DNA from: Paraburkholderia sp. BCC1885
GTDB taxonomy: Bacteria > Pseudomonadota > Gammaproteobacteria > Burkholderiales > Burkholderiaceae
Direction of reading: 5' to 3'
Length of the DNA stretch: 64,000 bases
Assembly (NCBI RefSeq): GCF_900996235.1
Contig: NZ_CAAJGM010000055.1
Coordinates: 62,001-126,000 of the forward strand
In this document: piece after piece, positions 27,256 through 36,072 of the stretch
Layout: every line of letters begins with the position of its first letter
Position numbering within the stretch: the first letter of the stretch is position 1
Notes under the pieces: model-generated
The model's database searches: none
Told to the model about the DNA's origin: nothing
Seen by the model: only the letters and a program-made list of their open reading frames with translations
Translations under genes and position numbers: made by a program

Positions 27256-28236
27256 ATGAGCCCCCCTATTCCGGCGCCAGCCGGCGCTCCCGCCTTGCGC
27301 GGCGTGCTGTCACCCGTCCTGACGCCGTTCAACGCCGACGGCTCGCCGTCCGCGCCTCGCTTCGTCCGGCACTGCCGCGCGCTGCTCGGGCAACGCGTGG
27401 GGCTCGCCGCGTTCGGCACCAACTCCGAAGCCAACTCGCTCTCCCTGAACGAAAAGCGCGCCTTGCTCGATGCACTGCTCGAAGCCGGCTTGCCGCCGCA
27501 ACGCATGATGCCGGGCACCGGCGCATGCGCCCTGCCAGACACCGTCGAACTCACGCGCCACGCCGTGACGAGCGGCTGCGCCGGTGTTCTGATGCTGCCG
27601 CCGTTCTATTACAAGGGCGTGAGCGACGAGGGCCTGTTTCGCAGCTTCGCGCAGGTGATCGACGCGGTAGGCGATGCGCGCTTGCGTGTCTACCTGTACC
27701 ACATCCCACCGGTCGCCCAGGTGGGGATCAGCTTCGGCCTGATCGCGCGTCTGCTGAAACGCTATCCCGGCGTGGTGGCGGGCATCAAGGACAGTTCGGG
27801 CGACTGGCAAAACACCGCCGGTTTGTTGCGCGAATTCCAGCCGGCGGGCTTCGACGTGTTTGCCGGCAGCGAGACGTTTTTGCTGCGCACGCTGCAAGGC
27901 GGCGGCGCGGGCTGCATCACCGCCACCGGCAATGTCAATGCCGCCGCCATCGCGCGACTCGCCGCCCATTGGCGCGACGCGGACGCCACCGGCCAGCAGC
28001 AGCAACTCGACACCACGCGCGCCGTGTTTCAGCGCTTTCCGATGATCGCGGCAATGAAGGCCGCCATTGCATGGCAAGCGGGCGACCCGGGCTGGGCCAA
28101 CATGCGCCCGCCGCTCGTCGAACTCGACGCGGCGCAGCGCGAAGACCTGCAGGCGTCGCTAGCGCAAATCGGCTTCGAAATTCCCGATGCCGTCGCGCTG
28201 GCTCTGGCAGCGGACGAAGCAAGCGGGCCGGCCTGA
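27256..28236 (+). CDS. DapA-family aldolase or dehydratase for keto-deoxy sugar acids
   Basis: A 326-residue class I (Schiff-base) lyase of the DapA/NAL superfamily. The nucleophilic Lys178 (AGIKDSSGDW) and the assisting Tyr in VYLYHIPPVAQVG are present. The phosphate/carboxylate-binding loop reads AAFGTNSEANSLS instead of the GTTGE of true dihydrodipicolinate synthases, indicating another substrate. In this context it likely cleaves or dehydrates a 2-keto-3-deoxy acid made by the neighbouring dehydratases. AAGGAG at 27241-27246 supports the start at 27256. The stop overlaps the permease start (TGATG). Confidence 0.85.
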   Translation: MSPPIPAPAGAPALRGVLSPVLTPFNADGSPSAPRFVRHCRALLGQRVGLAAFGTNSEANSLSLNEKRALLDALLEAGLPPQRMMPGTGACALPDTVELTRHAVTSGCAGVLMLPPFYYKGVSDEGLFRSFAQVIDAVGDARLRVYLYHIPPVAQVGISFGLIARLLKRYPGVVAGIKDSSGDWQNTAGLLREFQPAGFDVFAGSETFLLRTLQGGGAGCITATGNVNAAAIARLAAHWRDADATGQQQQLDTTRAVFQRFPMIAAMKAAIAWQAGDPGWANMRPPLVELDAAQREDLQASLAQIGFEIPDAVALALAADEASGPA

Positions 28237-29543
28237 TGTTCATCCGCACCCCGCTGTCTCCCGCACTCGCAACCGACCCCGCCGACGCCTTGTTCCGGCG
28301 TGTCGCGTTGCGCTTCATGCCGTTGCTGTTCATCGGCTACGTGGTCGCGTATCTGGACCGGGTCAACGTCGGTTTTGCCAAGCTGCAGATGCTCAACAGC
28401 CTGCATCTGAGCGAAGCCGCCTATGGACTCGGCGCGGGTCTGTTCTTCATCGGCTATTTTTTGTTCGAAGTGCCAAGCAATCTTTTGCTGCACAAGCTCG
28501 GCGCGCGGCGCTGGATTGCCCGCATCATGCTCAGCTGGGCGCTGCTTTCCATGGCCAATGCATGGGTCAGCACGCCGCTCGAATTTTACGTGGTGCGTTT
28601 CTTCCTGGGCATCGCCGAGGCAGGCTTCTTTCCCGGCATGATCCTGTACCTGACTTACTGGTTTCCCTCGCACCGGCGCGGCAAGATGGTGGCGCTGCTG
28701 ATGGCCGGCAATCCCGTCTCGGGACTCGTCGGCGGCCCGCTGTCGGGCTACCTCATGCACGCGCTGCACGGCGTCTGGGGACTCGACGGCTGGCAGTGGC
28801 TGTTTGTGGTCGAGGCGCTGCCTTCGATCGTGCTCGGCATCATGATCTACTGCTATCTCGACGATCGCGTCGCCGACGCCGGCTGGCTCAGCGCCGCGGA
28901 AAAAAGCCAGATCCAGCACGAAATCGACGCCGACGCCGCCGTGCGCACTCACGGCTCGGTGCGCGCCGTATTCGTCTCGGCGCGGGTGTGGCTGCTGTGT
29001 CTCGTGCTGTTTGGCGTGGTGATGGGGTCTTACGCAATCGGTTTCTGGCAGCCCACCATCATTCGCGGCACTGGAGTGAGCGATCCGCTGACGATCGGCC
29101 TGCTCACGACGATCCCCTACTCCGTGGCGCTGGTTGCGATGATCGCCACGGGCCGCCACGCCGACCGCACGCGCGAGCGCCGCTGGCATATCGTGCTGCC
29201 CGCGCTGGTCGCCGCGAGCGGCTTTTGCGTGTGCGCGCTAAACGGCGACAGTTCCGCGCTGTCGATGCTCGGCCTCACGCTCGCCGCGGCGGGCGTGGTC
29301 ACCGCCTTGCCGATGTTCTGGGCGCTGCCCACCGCGTTTCTCGGCGGCACCGGCGCGGCGGCCGGGATCGCGCTGATCAACTGCACGGGCAATCTGGCGG
29401 GGTTTATCAGCCCGGCGGTGATCGGCTGGCTGAAAACCCACACGCACACGCTGTCGTCGGGATTGTTCGTCGTGGCGGGGACCTTGACGCTATCCGCCGT
29501 GCTGATTCTTGCCTGCATCCCCGCCCGGCTGGTCAACCGGTAG
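28236..29543 (+). CDS. MFS transporter (anion:cation symporter type)
   Basis: A 435-residue inner-membrane MFS permease with about twelve helices. The N-terminal segments LRFMPLLFIGYVVAYLDRVNVGFAKL and GLGAGLFFIGYFLFEVPSNL are characteristic of the ACS family (phthalate, hexuronate, galactarate permeases). It overlaps the preceding lyase by one base, so the two are translationally coupled. Its substrate is probably the sugar acid fed to the two dehydratases, by context. Confidence 0.9.
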   Translation: MFIRTPLSPALATDPADALFRRVALRFMPLLFIGYVVAYLDRVNVGFAKLQMLNSLHLSEAAYGLGAGLFFIGYFLFEVPSNLLLHKLGARRWIARIMLSWALLSMANAWVSTPLEFYVVRFFLGIAEAGFFPGMILYLTYWFPSHRRGKMVALLMAGNPVSGLVGGPLSGYLMHALHGVWGLDGWQWLFVVEALPSIVLGIMIYCYLDDRVADAGWLSAAEKSQIQHEIDADAAVRTHGSVRAVFVSARVWLLCLVLFGVVMGSYAIGFWQPTIIRGTGVSDPLTIGLLTTIPYSVALVAMIATGRHADRTRERRWHIVLPALVAASGFCVCALNGDSSALSMLGLTLAAAGVVTALPMFWALPTAFLGGTGAAAGIALINCTGNLAGFISPAVIGWLKTHTHTLSSGLFVVAGTLTLSAVLILACIPARLVNR

Positions 29544-29570
29544 ACGGCTTATTTCCCGCTCATTTGCGAT

Positions 29571-30005
29571 TTACTTCGCAAACAGCGAAGCGAGATTGGC
29601 GAACGCCTTGAACTCCAGGGCGTTGCCCGACGGATCGAGAAAGAACATCGTCGCCTGCTCGCCCACTTCGCCCTTGAAGCGCACATGCGGCTCGATGATG
29701 AAGCTGATGCCGGCGCTTTGCAGTCTGTCGGCAGCGGCCTGCCATTGCTCCATTGGCAACACCACGCCGAAGTGGCGCACCGGCACCGCGTCGCCATCGA
29801 CCGCACTGGTTTGCCGATGCCCGGCCTCTTCGGGCGCCAGATGCGCGACGATCTGATGGCCGTGGAAATTGAAGTCGACCCATTCGTCGGAACTGCGGCC
29901 CTCCGGGCAGCCGAGCAAATCGCCATAAAACTCGCGGGCGGCAGCGAGGCTATGAACGGGAAACGCCAGATGGAACGGCGGCAAAACAGCTTCGGTTGTG
30001 CTCAT
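29571..30005 (-). CDS. VOC-superfamily (glyoxalase-like) protein
   Basis: A 144-residue single-domain vicinal-oxygen-chelate protein. It begins [22 protein letters not shown], the usual first beta-alpha-beta unit with a His metal-ligand position, and ends with [16 protein letters not shown], which carries the Glu ligand position. Family members are lyases, dioxygenases or antibiotic-binding proteins, and the role here cannot be assigned. The ATG at 30005 is preferred to the in-frame TTG three codons upstream. It stands alone. Confidence 0.85.
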   Translation of the reverse strand: MSTTEAVLPPFHLAFPVHSLAAAREFYGDLLGCPEGRSSDEWVDFNFHGHQIVAHLAPEEAGHRQTSAVDGDAVPVRHFGVVLPMEQWQAAADRLQSAGISFIIEPHVRFKGEVGEQATMFFLDPSGNALEFKAFANLASLFAK

Positions 30006-30342
30006 GGTGATCAAGACCCGGAAGTTGAACAGAAAAATAATGCCTGGCGGACCAGTTTAGACATTCCTGAATTTGTTGAATAGCGATAATTTTTTGGTGT
30101 GAGTAACGCGAAAATTGATGAATCAAGCGGGCGTTTGTGGGCGCTTCTGGGATTGTCATGCTCGGCCGGACGCCAACTGTCTCTGTGAAGCCGGCCACGC
30201 CCTGATGCAGAATGGACGTGCATTCCGTCCGGCTGCGTGAAGATGGGTACCTTCAGATTGGTGCCTTCAGGTTGGTCTTAGCCACCAACCGCCACGTGTC
30301 ACCGGCAGCACCGCCCCTAACCCGCTCCTGGAAACCCGTTCC
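30006..30342. other. 337-bp intergenic region
   Basis: Divergent promoters for the VOC and LysE-type genes should lie here. An imperfect local repeat (TACCTTCAGATTGG and TGCCTTCAGGTTGG, about 30247-30273) is visible. No gene is convincing. Confidence 0.4.
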
Positions 30343-30981
30343 ATGACTGCCAGCGCCTTCCTGTCGGCCAACGTCCTGCTCGCCTACACCGCCTATTTCA
30401 TCGGCACGGCGAGCCCCGGCCCGAGCAATCTCGCCATCATGTCCCTCGCCATGGGTTCGGGCAGAAAGGCGGCGTTCGCCTTCGCGCTCGGCGTCATGTC
30501 CGGTTCATTCTCGTGGGCGCTGCTGGCGACTCTCGGCCTGTCCGCCCTACTCGCCACCTATTCGCAGTTGCTGGTGGCCATCCGCGTGGTGGGCGGCCTT
30601 TACCTGCTGTGGCTGGCGTGGAAATCGGCCCGCTCGGCGCTCACCCCGCAGATGCCGCCCGCCAGCACAATGCGCGCGCCCGACTCGTCGCGACGGCTGT
30701 ACGTGCGCGGCCTGCTGCTGCATCTCACCAATCCCAAGGCGATCCTCGTCTGGCTCTCGATTGTCTCGCTGGCCGTGCCGGCTACCGGTGGCGCTGCGCA
30801 TACCGCGCCGGTCGTGCTCGGCTGCATGGGGATCGGCGTATTCGTGTTCAGCAGCTATGCCGTGCTGTTTTCGACCGAAACCGCGCGCCGCGTCTACGGC
30901 TCGATCCGCCGCTGGCTGGATGGCTCGCTGGCGATCGTGTTCAGCGTGGCCGGCATCAAGCTGCTGACCTCGCGCAGCTAG
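30343..30981 (+). CDS. LysE/RhtB-family amino-acid exporter
   Basis: A 212-residue inner-membrane protein with about six helices. The conserved N-terminal family motif is present (YFIGTASPGPSNLAIMSLA), as is GLLLHLTNPKAILVWLSIVS in the middle. Such proteins export amino acids or homoserine-type compounds. No LysR-type ArgP-like regulator lies next to it. The start gives normal family length. Confidence 0.9.
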   Translation: MTASAFLSANVLLAYTAYFIGTASPGPSNLAIMSLAMGSGRKAAFAFALGVMSGSFSWALLATLGLSALLATYSQLLVAIRVVGGLYLLWLAWKSARSALTPQMPPASTMRAPDSSRRLYVRGLLLHLTNPKAILVWLSIVSLAVPATGGAAHTAPVVLGCMGIGVFVFSSYAVLFSTETARRVYGSIRRWLDGSLAIVFSVAGIKLLTSRS

Positions 30982-31061
30982 ACGGCTTTTGCAGCATCCG
31001 CGCGGCGCCGCTTTGCGCTACTGTGACGGTCTCGCATCGGCGCAAGGCAACGGGAAACCGC

Positions 31062-31454
31062 ATGAGCAGTCAGGACAGACAGGCACGCTACTCGTCATGG
31101 CAGATTCGGCTGTATCTGGCGAGCATCGTCATTCTCGTGCTGGGACTCGCAGGCGCCGTCGTCATCTATGCCATGGCGCCAGAAAAAGACCGCGCGGAAC
31201 TGATCTACGGCGTCAGCAACGATCCGCGTTACACCCTCGAACTGCAACGGATCGGCGGCAACGCGGAAGTGGCGATGGCCGGGCTTCATCAATGGTTTGA
31301 CGGTCTTTGGCACGGCAAACCGCTCGCCTATACGGTGGCGGCGTTGTGCGCCACGGTGGCCGCCCTTTGTTTCTGGGCGGGACATACGCGGATTTTTGAG
31401 CCCTTGCCTGACGAGACAGACCAGATCGACCAGACCGACGATCGGGATCGTTAG
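31062..31454 (+). CDS. Small two-helix membrane protein
   Basis: A 130-residue protein with two hydrophobic helices: IRLYLASIVILVLGLAGAVV (about 15-36) and AYTVAALCATVAALCFWAG (about 87-107). A polar middle segment probably faces the periplasm, and the C-terminus is acidic (DETDQIDQTDDRDR). I do not recognise a family. It begins 80 bp after the LysE-type exporter and may be cotranscribed. Confidence 0.6.
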   Translation: MSSQDRQARYSSWQIRLYLASIVILVLGLAGAVVIYAMAPEKDRAELIYGVSNDPRYTLELQRIGGNAEVAMAGLHQWFDGLWHGKPLAYTVAALCATVAALCFWAGHTRIFEPLPDETDQIDQTDDRDR

Positions 31455-31592
31455 CTGTACCGTTGATTGCGAGGTACGGTGGCGCCAGGTGCGGGCGCAG
31501 CGGCCACCACGCCTGCGCCGCCGCGTGCCCCTGGCTAACGCGCCGGGTCACGCATCACGGCGATGCTTCATAACCGGCCCGCCGCGCCCGCA

Positions 31593-32333
31593 CTAGGCGG
31601 CATCACGCTCCGTGACGCGATAATTGCCCACCCGTTCGACCTCGCCGAGTCCATTGATCACGCACGCCTGGCCGATCAGCCCCTCGCAGCTGAATCCGGA
31701 ATCATTGAGCTGTTGAGCCGTCAGGCTGCCACTTGCCACGCCGATGTACACCCAGTACTGCAGCGGCCGATTGGCGACGCCCAGACCGCCGGCATCCACG
31801 ATCACCCCGAAATGCTTCTGCGCCCGATAGTGTTCGGGCCGGGCATTCTTGTCATCGTCCGCCTTCCACTCTTCGATAAAGCTGTCGTAGCGGCTCGAAC
31901 GCAGCGCAACGAAATCGTAGGCCCATGCGTCGCTGAACAGAGACTCGAGGAACGCCGTGCGCGCCCCATCCTGCCCCATCGCCTTGCACATCACTCCGAG
32001 CAGACCGCTATTCAGGTTCGACGTCGCGTCGTTAAAGTGATTCGGCAGTCCCACCACGCTCCAGCTTGCGACGAGGTCCGCGTCTTCGCCAGCCGTCTGG
32101 CCGTACTCCATGCGAATGCCGCGGGCGTCCCAGTCCAGAAAGGCCCGCATCAGGCTATCGATATCGTTGGCGAACAGCCATTCGTCGGGATTGGCCTGCG
32201 CGCCGCCCGAATCGTCGCCGCCGCAACTGACGGCAAAGCGCGGCCGGCCGATGCCGTTAACGTACTCCTCGAATTGAGCACCGCTGGTGATAACGGATCT
32301 AAAGACTTTCGTATCGCGCGTGGGCGTTTTCAT
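31593..32333 (-). CDS. Hypothetical protein beside the AT-rich islet
   Basis: A 246-residue soluble protein of unknown family. It starts MKTPTRDTKVFRSVITSGAQ, contains RFAVSCGGDDSGG and AWAYDFVALRSSRYDSFIEEW, and ends near GQACVINGLGEVERVGNYRV. An AGGAG seven bases upstream of 32333 fixes the start; the longer reading to 32444 runs into AT-rich noncoding DNA. No signal peptide or membrane helix is seen. Its only partner in view is the divergent orphan gene across the AT-rich region. Confidence 0.7.
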   Translation of the reverse strand: MKTPTRDTKVFRSVITSGAQFEEYVNGIGRPRFAVSCGGDDSGGAQANPDEWLFANDIDSLMRAFLDWDARGIRMEYGQTAGEDADLVASWSVVGLPNHFNDATSNLNSGLLGVMCKAMGQDGARTAFLESLFSDAWAYDFVALRSSRYDSFIEEWKADDDKNARPEHYRAQKHFGVIVDAGGLGVANRPLQYWVYIGVASGSLTAQQLNDSGFSCEGLIGQACVINGLGEVERVGNYRVTERDAA

Positions 32334-32880
32334 TGACGATCTCCTGGAACCGCAAACTTTTGATTGACTACAGGAACGGCAAGGAAAGTACGATACGCAA
32401 TTTTTAATCCGCAGGGAAGATCGGAATCGCAATTTAGCTTCCATAACGGGATGTCAAAAGCAGGATAATTGATTACCTTAATCAGGACATTTTGTTTCAG
32501 ATTTCGCGATGAATAGCTTAGAAAAAGTCAGCGCTCGTCGGCTTTTATGGAAATTGAAATAAAATAGAAAGTAAAACGTAAATATCAAGACGCGCATGAA
32601 ACAGATCCATCCAATCCGTCAGTCAAATAATTTTATAAGTCATATTATCTTTATTTAATAAATATTAACTTAGATCACCGGGATGCATTCTTTTTTAACC
32701 TTATAGAAACAATTATATAAATAATTTAGGCTTATGAAATTCTGACATCTCAAATTTTTTATTCACGATTTTTTATAAGATTTTTTCCGATTTTTCTCAA
32801 AATTCCATTACACTCAAATCGTACTGTCCTTTGAGGTTTCCCCGCGCGCTTCGACCTCCCTGGGTCGTAGCTCATGAGTG
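32334..32880. other. AT-rich intergenic islet
   Basis: About 32440-32820 is strikingly AT-rich, with long A and T runs, against the GC-rich background. It contains no coding frame. It separates two divergent orphan genes. Such DNA is typical of promoters silenced by H-NS-like proteins or of recently acquired segments; the function is inference. Confidence 0.8.
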
Positions 32881-32908
32881 CGCCCGCCTCCGGCGGGCGT
32901 CTTTTTTG
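32815..32908 (+). ncRNA. Candidate small RNA ending in an intrinsic terminator
   Basis: A TACACT -10-like box lies at 32809-32814 at the edge of the AT-rich DNA. Downstream come a short hairpin CGACC...GGTCG (32852-32867) and a strong terminator at 32881-32908, with no open frame that the terminator could serve. The layout is that of an RNA of roughly 90 nucleotides. The -35 region is weak and the start is a guess. Confidence 0.35.
32881..32908 (+). terminator. Strong Rho-independent terminator
   Basis: A perfect 8-bp stem CGCCCGCC/GGCGGGCG (32881-32899) with a three-base loop is followed by TC and six T residues. No rightward protein gene lies immediately upstream, so it must end a noncoding transcript or insulate the next gene. 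Confidence 0.85.
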
Positions 32909-32961
32909 AACAGCACTTCGACGGCCGCTGAGGCGCATCGGGCCGGCACTCGCTGTTGAAT

Positions 32962-33930
32962 ATGCGCTTGAACCTTATGTCAACGATCAGCCCTTTCGTA
33001 CGAATCGAAGGCAGTATCAGTCAGCCGCGGTCTGCCGCAGCGGGTTCCTTCCCGCCTCCATTCGGTGCCGAATGGTCCTTGCTTGCGCCCGACGGCGGCA
33101 TGCGGGCCGATCTCAGCGCGCTGCTGCGAACGTTTTGCCTGCACGATGAAACCATGTGGTCGATGTGCCATTGGTCGTCCACCTGGCCGGGGCAACCAGC
33201 TGTGCGCGGGGTCGAGCAGCTTGCACCCGTCGCCATGCCGGCTGGCGAGAGTCGGTCTGGGTCCGCGCAGGCGCCATCCGCGACGGCGGGTGAATCAAAA
33301 CTGTCCCGAGGCGGCGGCATCGCGCGAGGTGGATACATTGCCGGAGCCTGTGTGCTGGGCGGCGCCGCGATTCTCGCCTGGACGGCGGTCGGCTATCTTC
33401 AGCAGCGCACCGCGCCACCTCGCGTCGAAACGGCGCAGCATACGTTGGCCGCCCCCGACCTGTCCGCGAGTACAGCGCCGGCTGACGCCGGTCACGAGGA
33501 GCCGATACCACTCCTTCCGCCGCTTCCCGGCTTGCCGGGTCTGGATGTCACGCGCCACACGCACTCACACATGACGCAGACGGGTCATAGCGTGCATCGC
33601 AAGCACCACCCAGCAGGTTCGCAAACTCTCAAGGTGACGCGGCATGGCCGGACAGCGGCCGCGTCCACTGAAGCACATCGGGTGGCATCGTTGGCTGCCC
33701 ATCGTCGGCCGTTGGCTCGCCCGTCGACGGCGGGCGGCTACTCGCCGTTCGCGCCAGCGCGACTCGGCAGCGACGAATACGCGTCCGTCACGATGCCAAC
33801 CGAGGCACGCCCGCCTGGCGCGACAGTCGCCTCACCGTCGGTAGTCAAAAGCAACGTGAGCGGCACGGAGTGGGTGAACCACATCTCACAGCGCCGCGTG
33901 ACCGAAGTCCCTGACGATTTCGTCAAATAG
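32962..33930 (+). CDS. Hypothetical single-pass membrane protein, His-rich
   Basis: A 322-residue protein of unknown family. One membrane helix (about 125-146, GYIAGACVLGGAAILAWTAV) divides an N-terminal part of about 120 residues from a C-terminal part of about 175. The latter holds a Pro/Leu stretch (PLLPPLPGLPGLD) and a long His/Arg-rich region (HTHSHMTQTGHSVHRKHH). It resembles a type II anchored protein with a low-complexity periplasmic tail. No clear ribosome site is seen; ATGs at 32962 and 32977 are both possible. Divergent from 31593-32333. Confidence 0.55.
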   Translation: MRLNLMSTISPFVRIEGSISQPRSAAAGSFPPPFGAEWSLLAPDGGMRADLSALLRTFCLHDETMWSMCHWSSTWPGQPAVRGVEQLAPVAMPAGESRSGSAQAPSATAGESKLSRGGGIARGGYIAGACVLGGAAILAWTAVGYLQQRTAPPRVETAQHTLAAPDLSASTAPADAGHEEPIPLLPPLPGLPGLDVTRHTHSHMTQTGHSVHRKHHPAGSQTLKVTRHGRTAAASTEAHRVASLAAHRRPLARPSTAGGYSPFAPARLGSDEYASVTMPTEARPPGATVASPSVVKSNVSGTEWVNHISQRRVTEVPDDFVK

Positions 33931-34045
33931 GAAGGGCGACAATATGGCCGGCAACTGCAAAGGCAACCGCAACGGCAACCACCACACGCCCGAGGCATCG
34001 CCGGAAGCCGGATAGAAAACACGCCGGCCCGTGCCGCGCTCGCGG

Positions 34046-35755
34046 CTACAGCACGCCTTGAGTTTGCGGATCCGCCGCCACTCCCGCCGCCGCCAGAGCT
34101 TCATGCAGGGTACTGAAGATGCACGAAGCCTTGACGACCTCGGTGATGCCATGCCGGTCCATGTCCGATCGCAGATAACGATTCACCCGCGCGAACACCA
34201 CCGTGACGTGCTGTTGCCGCAACGTTTCGAGCAGATCGGTCAGCGAACGCGCCGCCGAATAGTCGAGATCCGTGATCGCGCTCGCGTCGACGACGAACGT
34301 GCGCACCTTGTCCGGCGCCTGAGCAATCAACTGCTGCACGTCTTCGACAAAGAAGTGATCATTGGCATAGAACAGGTCGGCGCCAAAGCGATAGACGATC
34401 AGCCCCGGTGCGGTCTCCTTGCCGGGTTGCGCTGGCACCGGTTGCCAGCGTCCGTCGGGCCCCGGCGCCAGCATCATGGTATGCGGCCGATAGCTGTGGC
34501 GCACGTGACGCAGCAGCGACAGCGCCACGGCAGTCAGAATGCCATGCTCGACACCCAACACCACCACCGCTACCGCGGTAAACACCGCCAGCGTAAATTC
34601 GCCCGGCGTCTCGCGCCGGATCGCCTGCAGGCTTGGCACATTGATCAGCCCGATCGCGATGGTGAACACGATGCCGGACAGCACGCAATGCGGCAGATAC
34701 TGCAGATAGCGACTGAAAAACAGCAGCACCACGACCACCACACCCGCAAACGCCACTTGCGCCAACTGGCTGCGCGAACCGGCGCGGTCGGCCATCGCGG
34801 TCTGGGTCGGACTGCCGTTGACGACGAATGCCCCCGAGATCGACGCCACCGCATTGGCGGCGGCGAGACCGAGAATGTCGGCGTTCAGATCGACTTCCTC
34901 GTGATAGCGCTGCGCGAACACGCGTCCGGCGGCCGCGCTCTGCGCGACGATCATCACGAAGCACGATGCGGCCACCGGCACCAGATCGAGAATCTCGCGC
35001 CAATGCGCGAAAGGCAGGCGCAAGGGCGGCAGTCCGCCGGCGACGGGGCCGAGAATCGCCACGCCGTGCGCGGAAAACCGGTAAAGGTCGCTGGCGGCGA
35101 TGCCGCCCACCACCGCCAGCAACGGCACCGGCAAGCGCGGCAGAAAGCGTTTCGCGGCGAGAATGCTCAGTACGACGATCAATGAAATGGCGAGCGTGGG
35201 AAGATTGATTTGCCTTAGATGGCTCACCACCTGCGCCAACTGCCCGACGCTACGCGGCGAGGACACGGCGATGCCGAGCATGTCGCCGAGCATCGCAATG
35301 CCGACCTGCACCCCCACACCCGCGAGAAAACCGACCAGCACGGTGCGCGATAAAAAATCGGCGAGAAAACCGAGCTTGAACACGCGCGCCACCAGCAGCA
35401 GAATCGCGGTCAGCAAGGCGACCACGCCGGCGAGTGCGACGTATTCGCCGCTGGCAACAGGCGCCATTTTGGAGAGTTGGCTGGCGAAAATGGTGGCCGT
35501 CGCGGAGTCCGCAGCCACCACCAGGTGACGCGACGCACCAAAGAACGCAAACGCCAGCAGCGGCAGAAACACCGTGTACAGACCGGTCACCGCAGGCATG
35601 CCGGCGATGCGCGCGTAACCGAGTACCTGTGGAATATCCATCGACGCCAGCGTGATGCCGGCAAAGACATCGCGCAGCGCAGCGGCGCGATGCAACGGCA
35701 GGATGCCTTTCAAGAGGCCGAAACGTGAAGCTAGTTTTTCCAGGGATGCTTGCAT
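34046..35755 (-). CDS. SulP-family anion transporter with STAS domain
   Basis: A 569-residue SLC26/SulP transporter. Residues about 20-430 form the membrane domain, beginning LHRAAALRDVFAGITLASMD with the conserved SVVPxQxG-like region replaced by IPQVLGYARIAGMPAVTGLY. NGSPTQTAMADRAGSRSQLA is typical of the family. A C-terminal cytosolic STAS domain (about 440-555) contains VVDASAITDLDYSAARSL, in which Asp/Ser mark the anti-sigma-antagonist-like loop. Substrates of this family include sulfate, bicarbonate and dicarboxylates; this one is unassigned. The start at 35755 matches the family start. Confidence 0.92.
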   Translation of the reverse strand: MQASLEKLASRFGLLKGILPLHRAAALRDVFAGITLASMDIPQVLGYARIAGMPAVTGLYTVFLPLLAFAFFGASRHLVVAADSATATIFASQLSKMAPVASGEYVALAGVVALLTAILLLVARVFKLGFLADFLSRTVLVGFLAGVGVQVGIAMLGDMLGIAVSSPRSVGQLAQVVSHLRQINLPTLAISLIVVLSILAAKRFLPRLPVPLLAVVGGIAASDLYRFSAHGVAILGPVAGGLPPLRLPFAHWREILDLVPVAASCFVMIVAQSAAAGRVFAQRYHEEVDLNADILGLAAANAVASISGAFVVNGSPTQTAMADRAGSRSQLAQVAFAGVVVVVLLFFSRYLQYLPHCVLSGIVFTIAIGLINVPSLQAIRRETPGEFTLAVFTAVAVVVLGVEHGILTAVALSLLRHVRHSYRPHTMMLAPGPDGRWQPVPAQPGKETAPGLIVYRFGADLFYANDHFFVEDVQQLIAQAPDKVRTFVVDASAITDLDYSAARSLTDLLETLRQQHVTVVFARVNRYLRSDMDRHGITEVVKASCIFSTLHEALAAAGVAADPQTQGVL

Positions 35756-36072
35756 GCAGGAATGACGTCGCAATCGGGTGGAGAATCCCGCATCCTGCCG
35801 CGAGTGGGCATGACAGTGCAAGAGCCGATTGTCGAACAGACACTAGACAGTACGACAACCGGCAGGCTCGCAACCGGGCCGAGCGGGCCGTATGACCCCG
35901 TCGCGGCTTGGCGCGCGGCCCACCCACAACTAGCGTTTGAGCCGTCCGGTGAGCGGATCGTCGATCCGGGCGAAGCCGAACCATGCGGCAATCCCAGCGG
36001 ACAAATCATCATCAGCGTGACTGGCATCTTTCACTCCGTAATAATTCGCGAAGCCGCCGCCCGTTCGCCGGT
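35756..36072. other. 317-bp intergenic region
   Basis: It lies between the 3' end of the MHS transporter and the SulP start. Open frames on both strands cross it, but neither has a ribosome site or recognisable protein features. It probably holds the SulP promoter. Confidence 0.45.
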
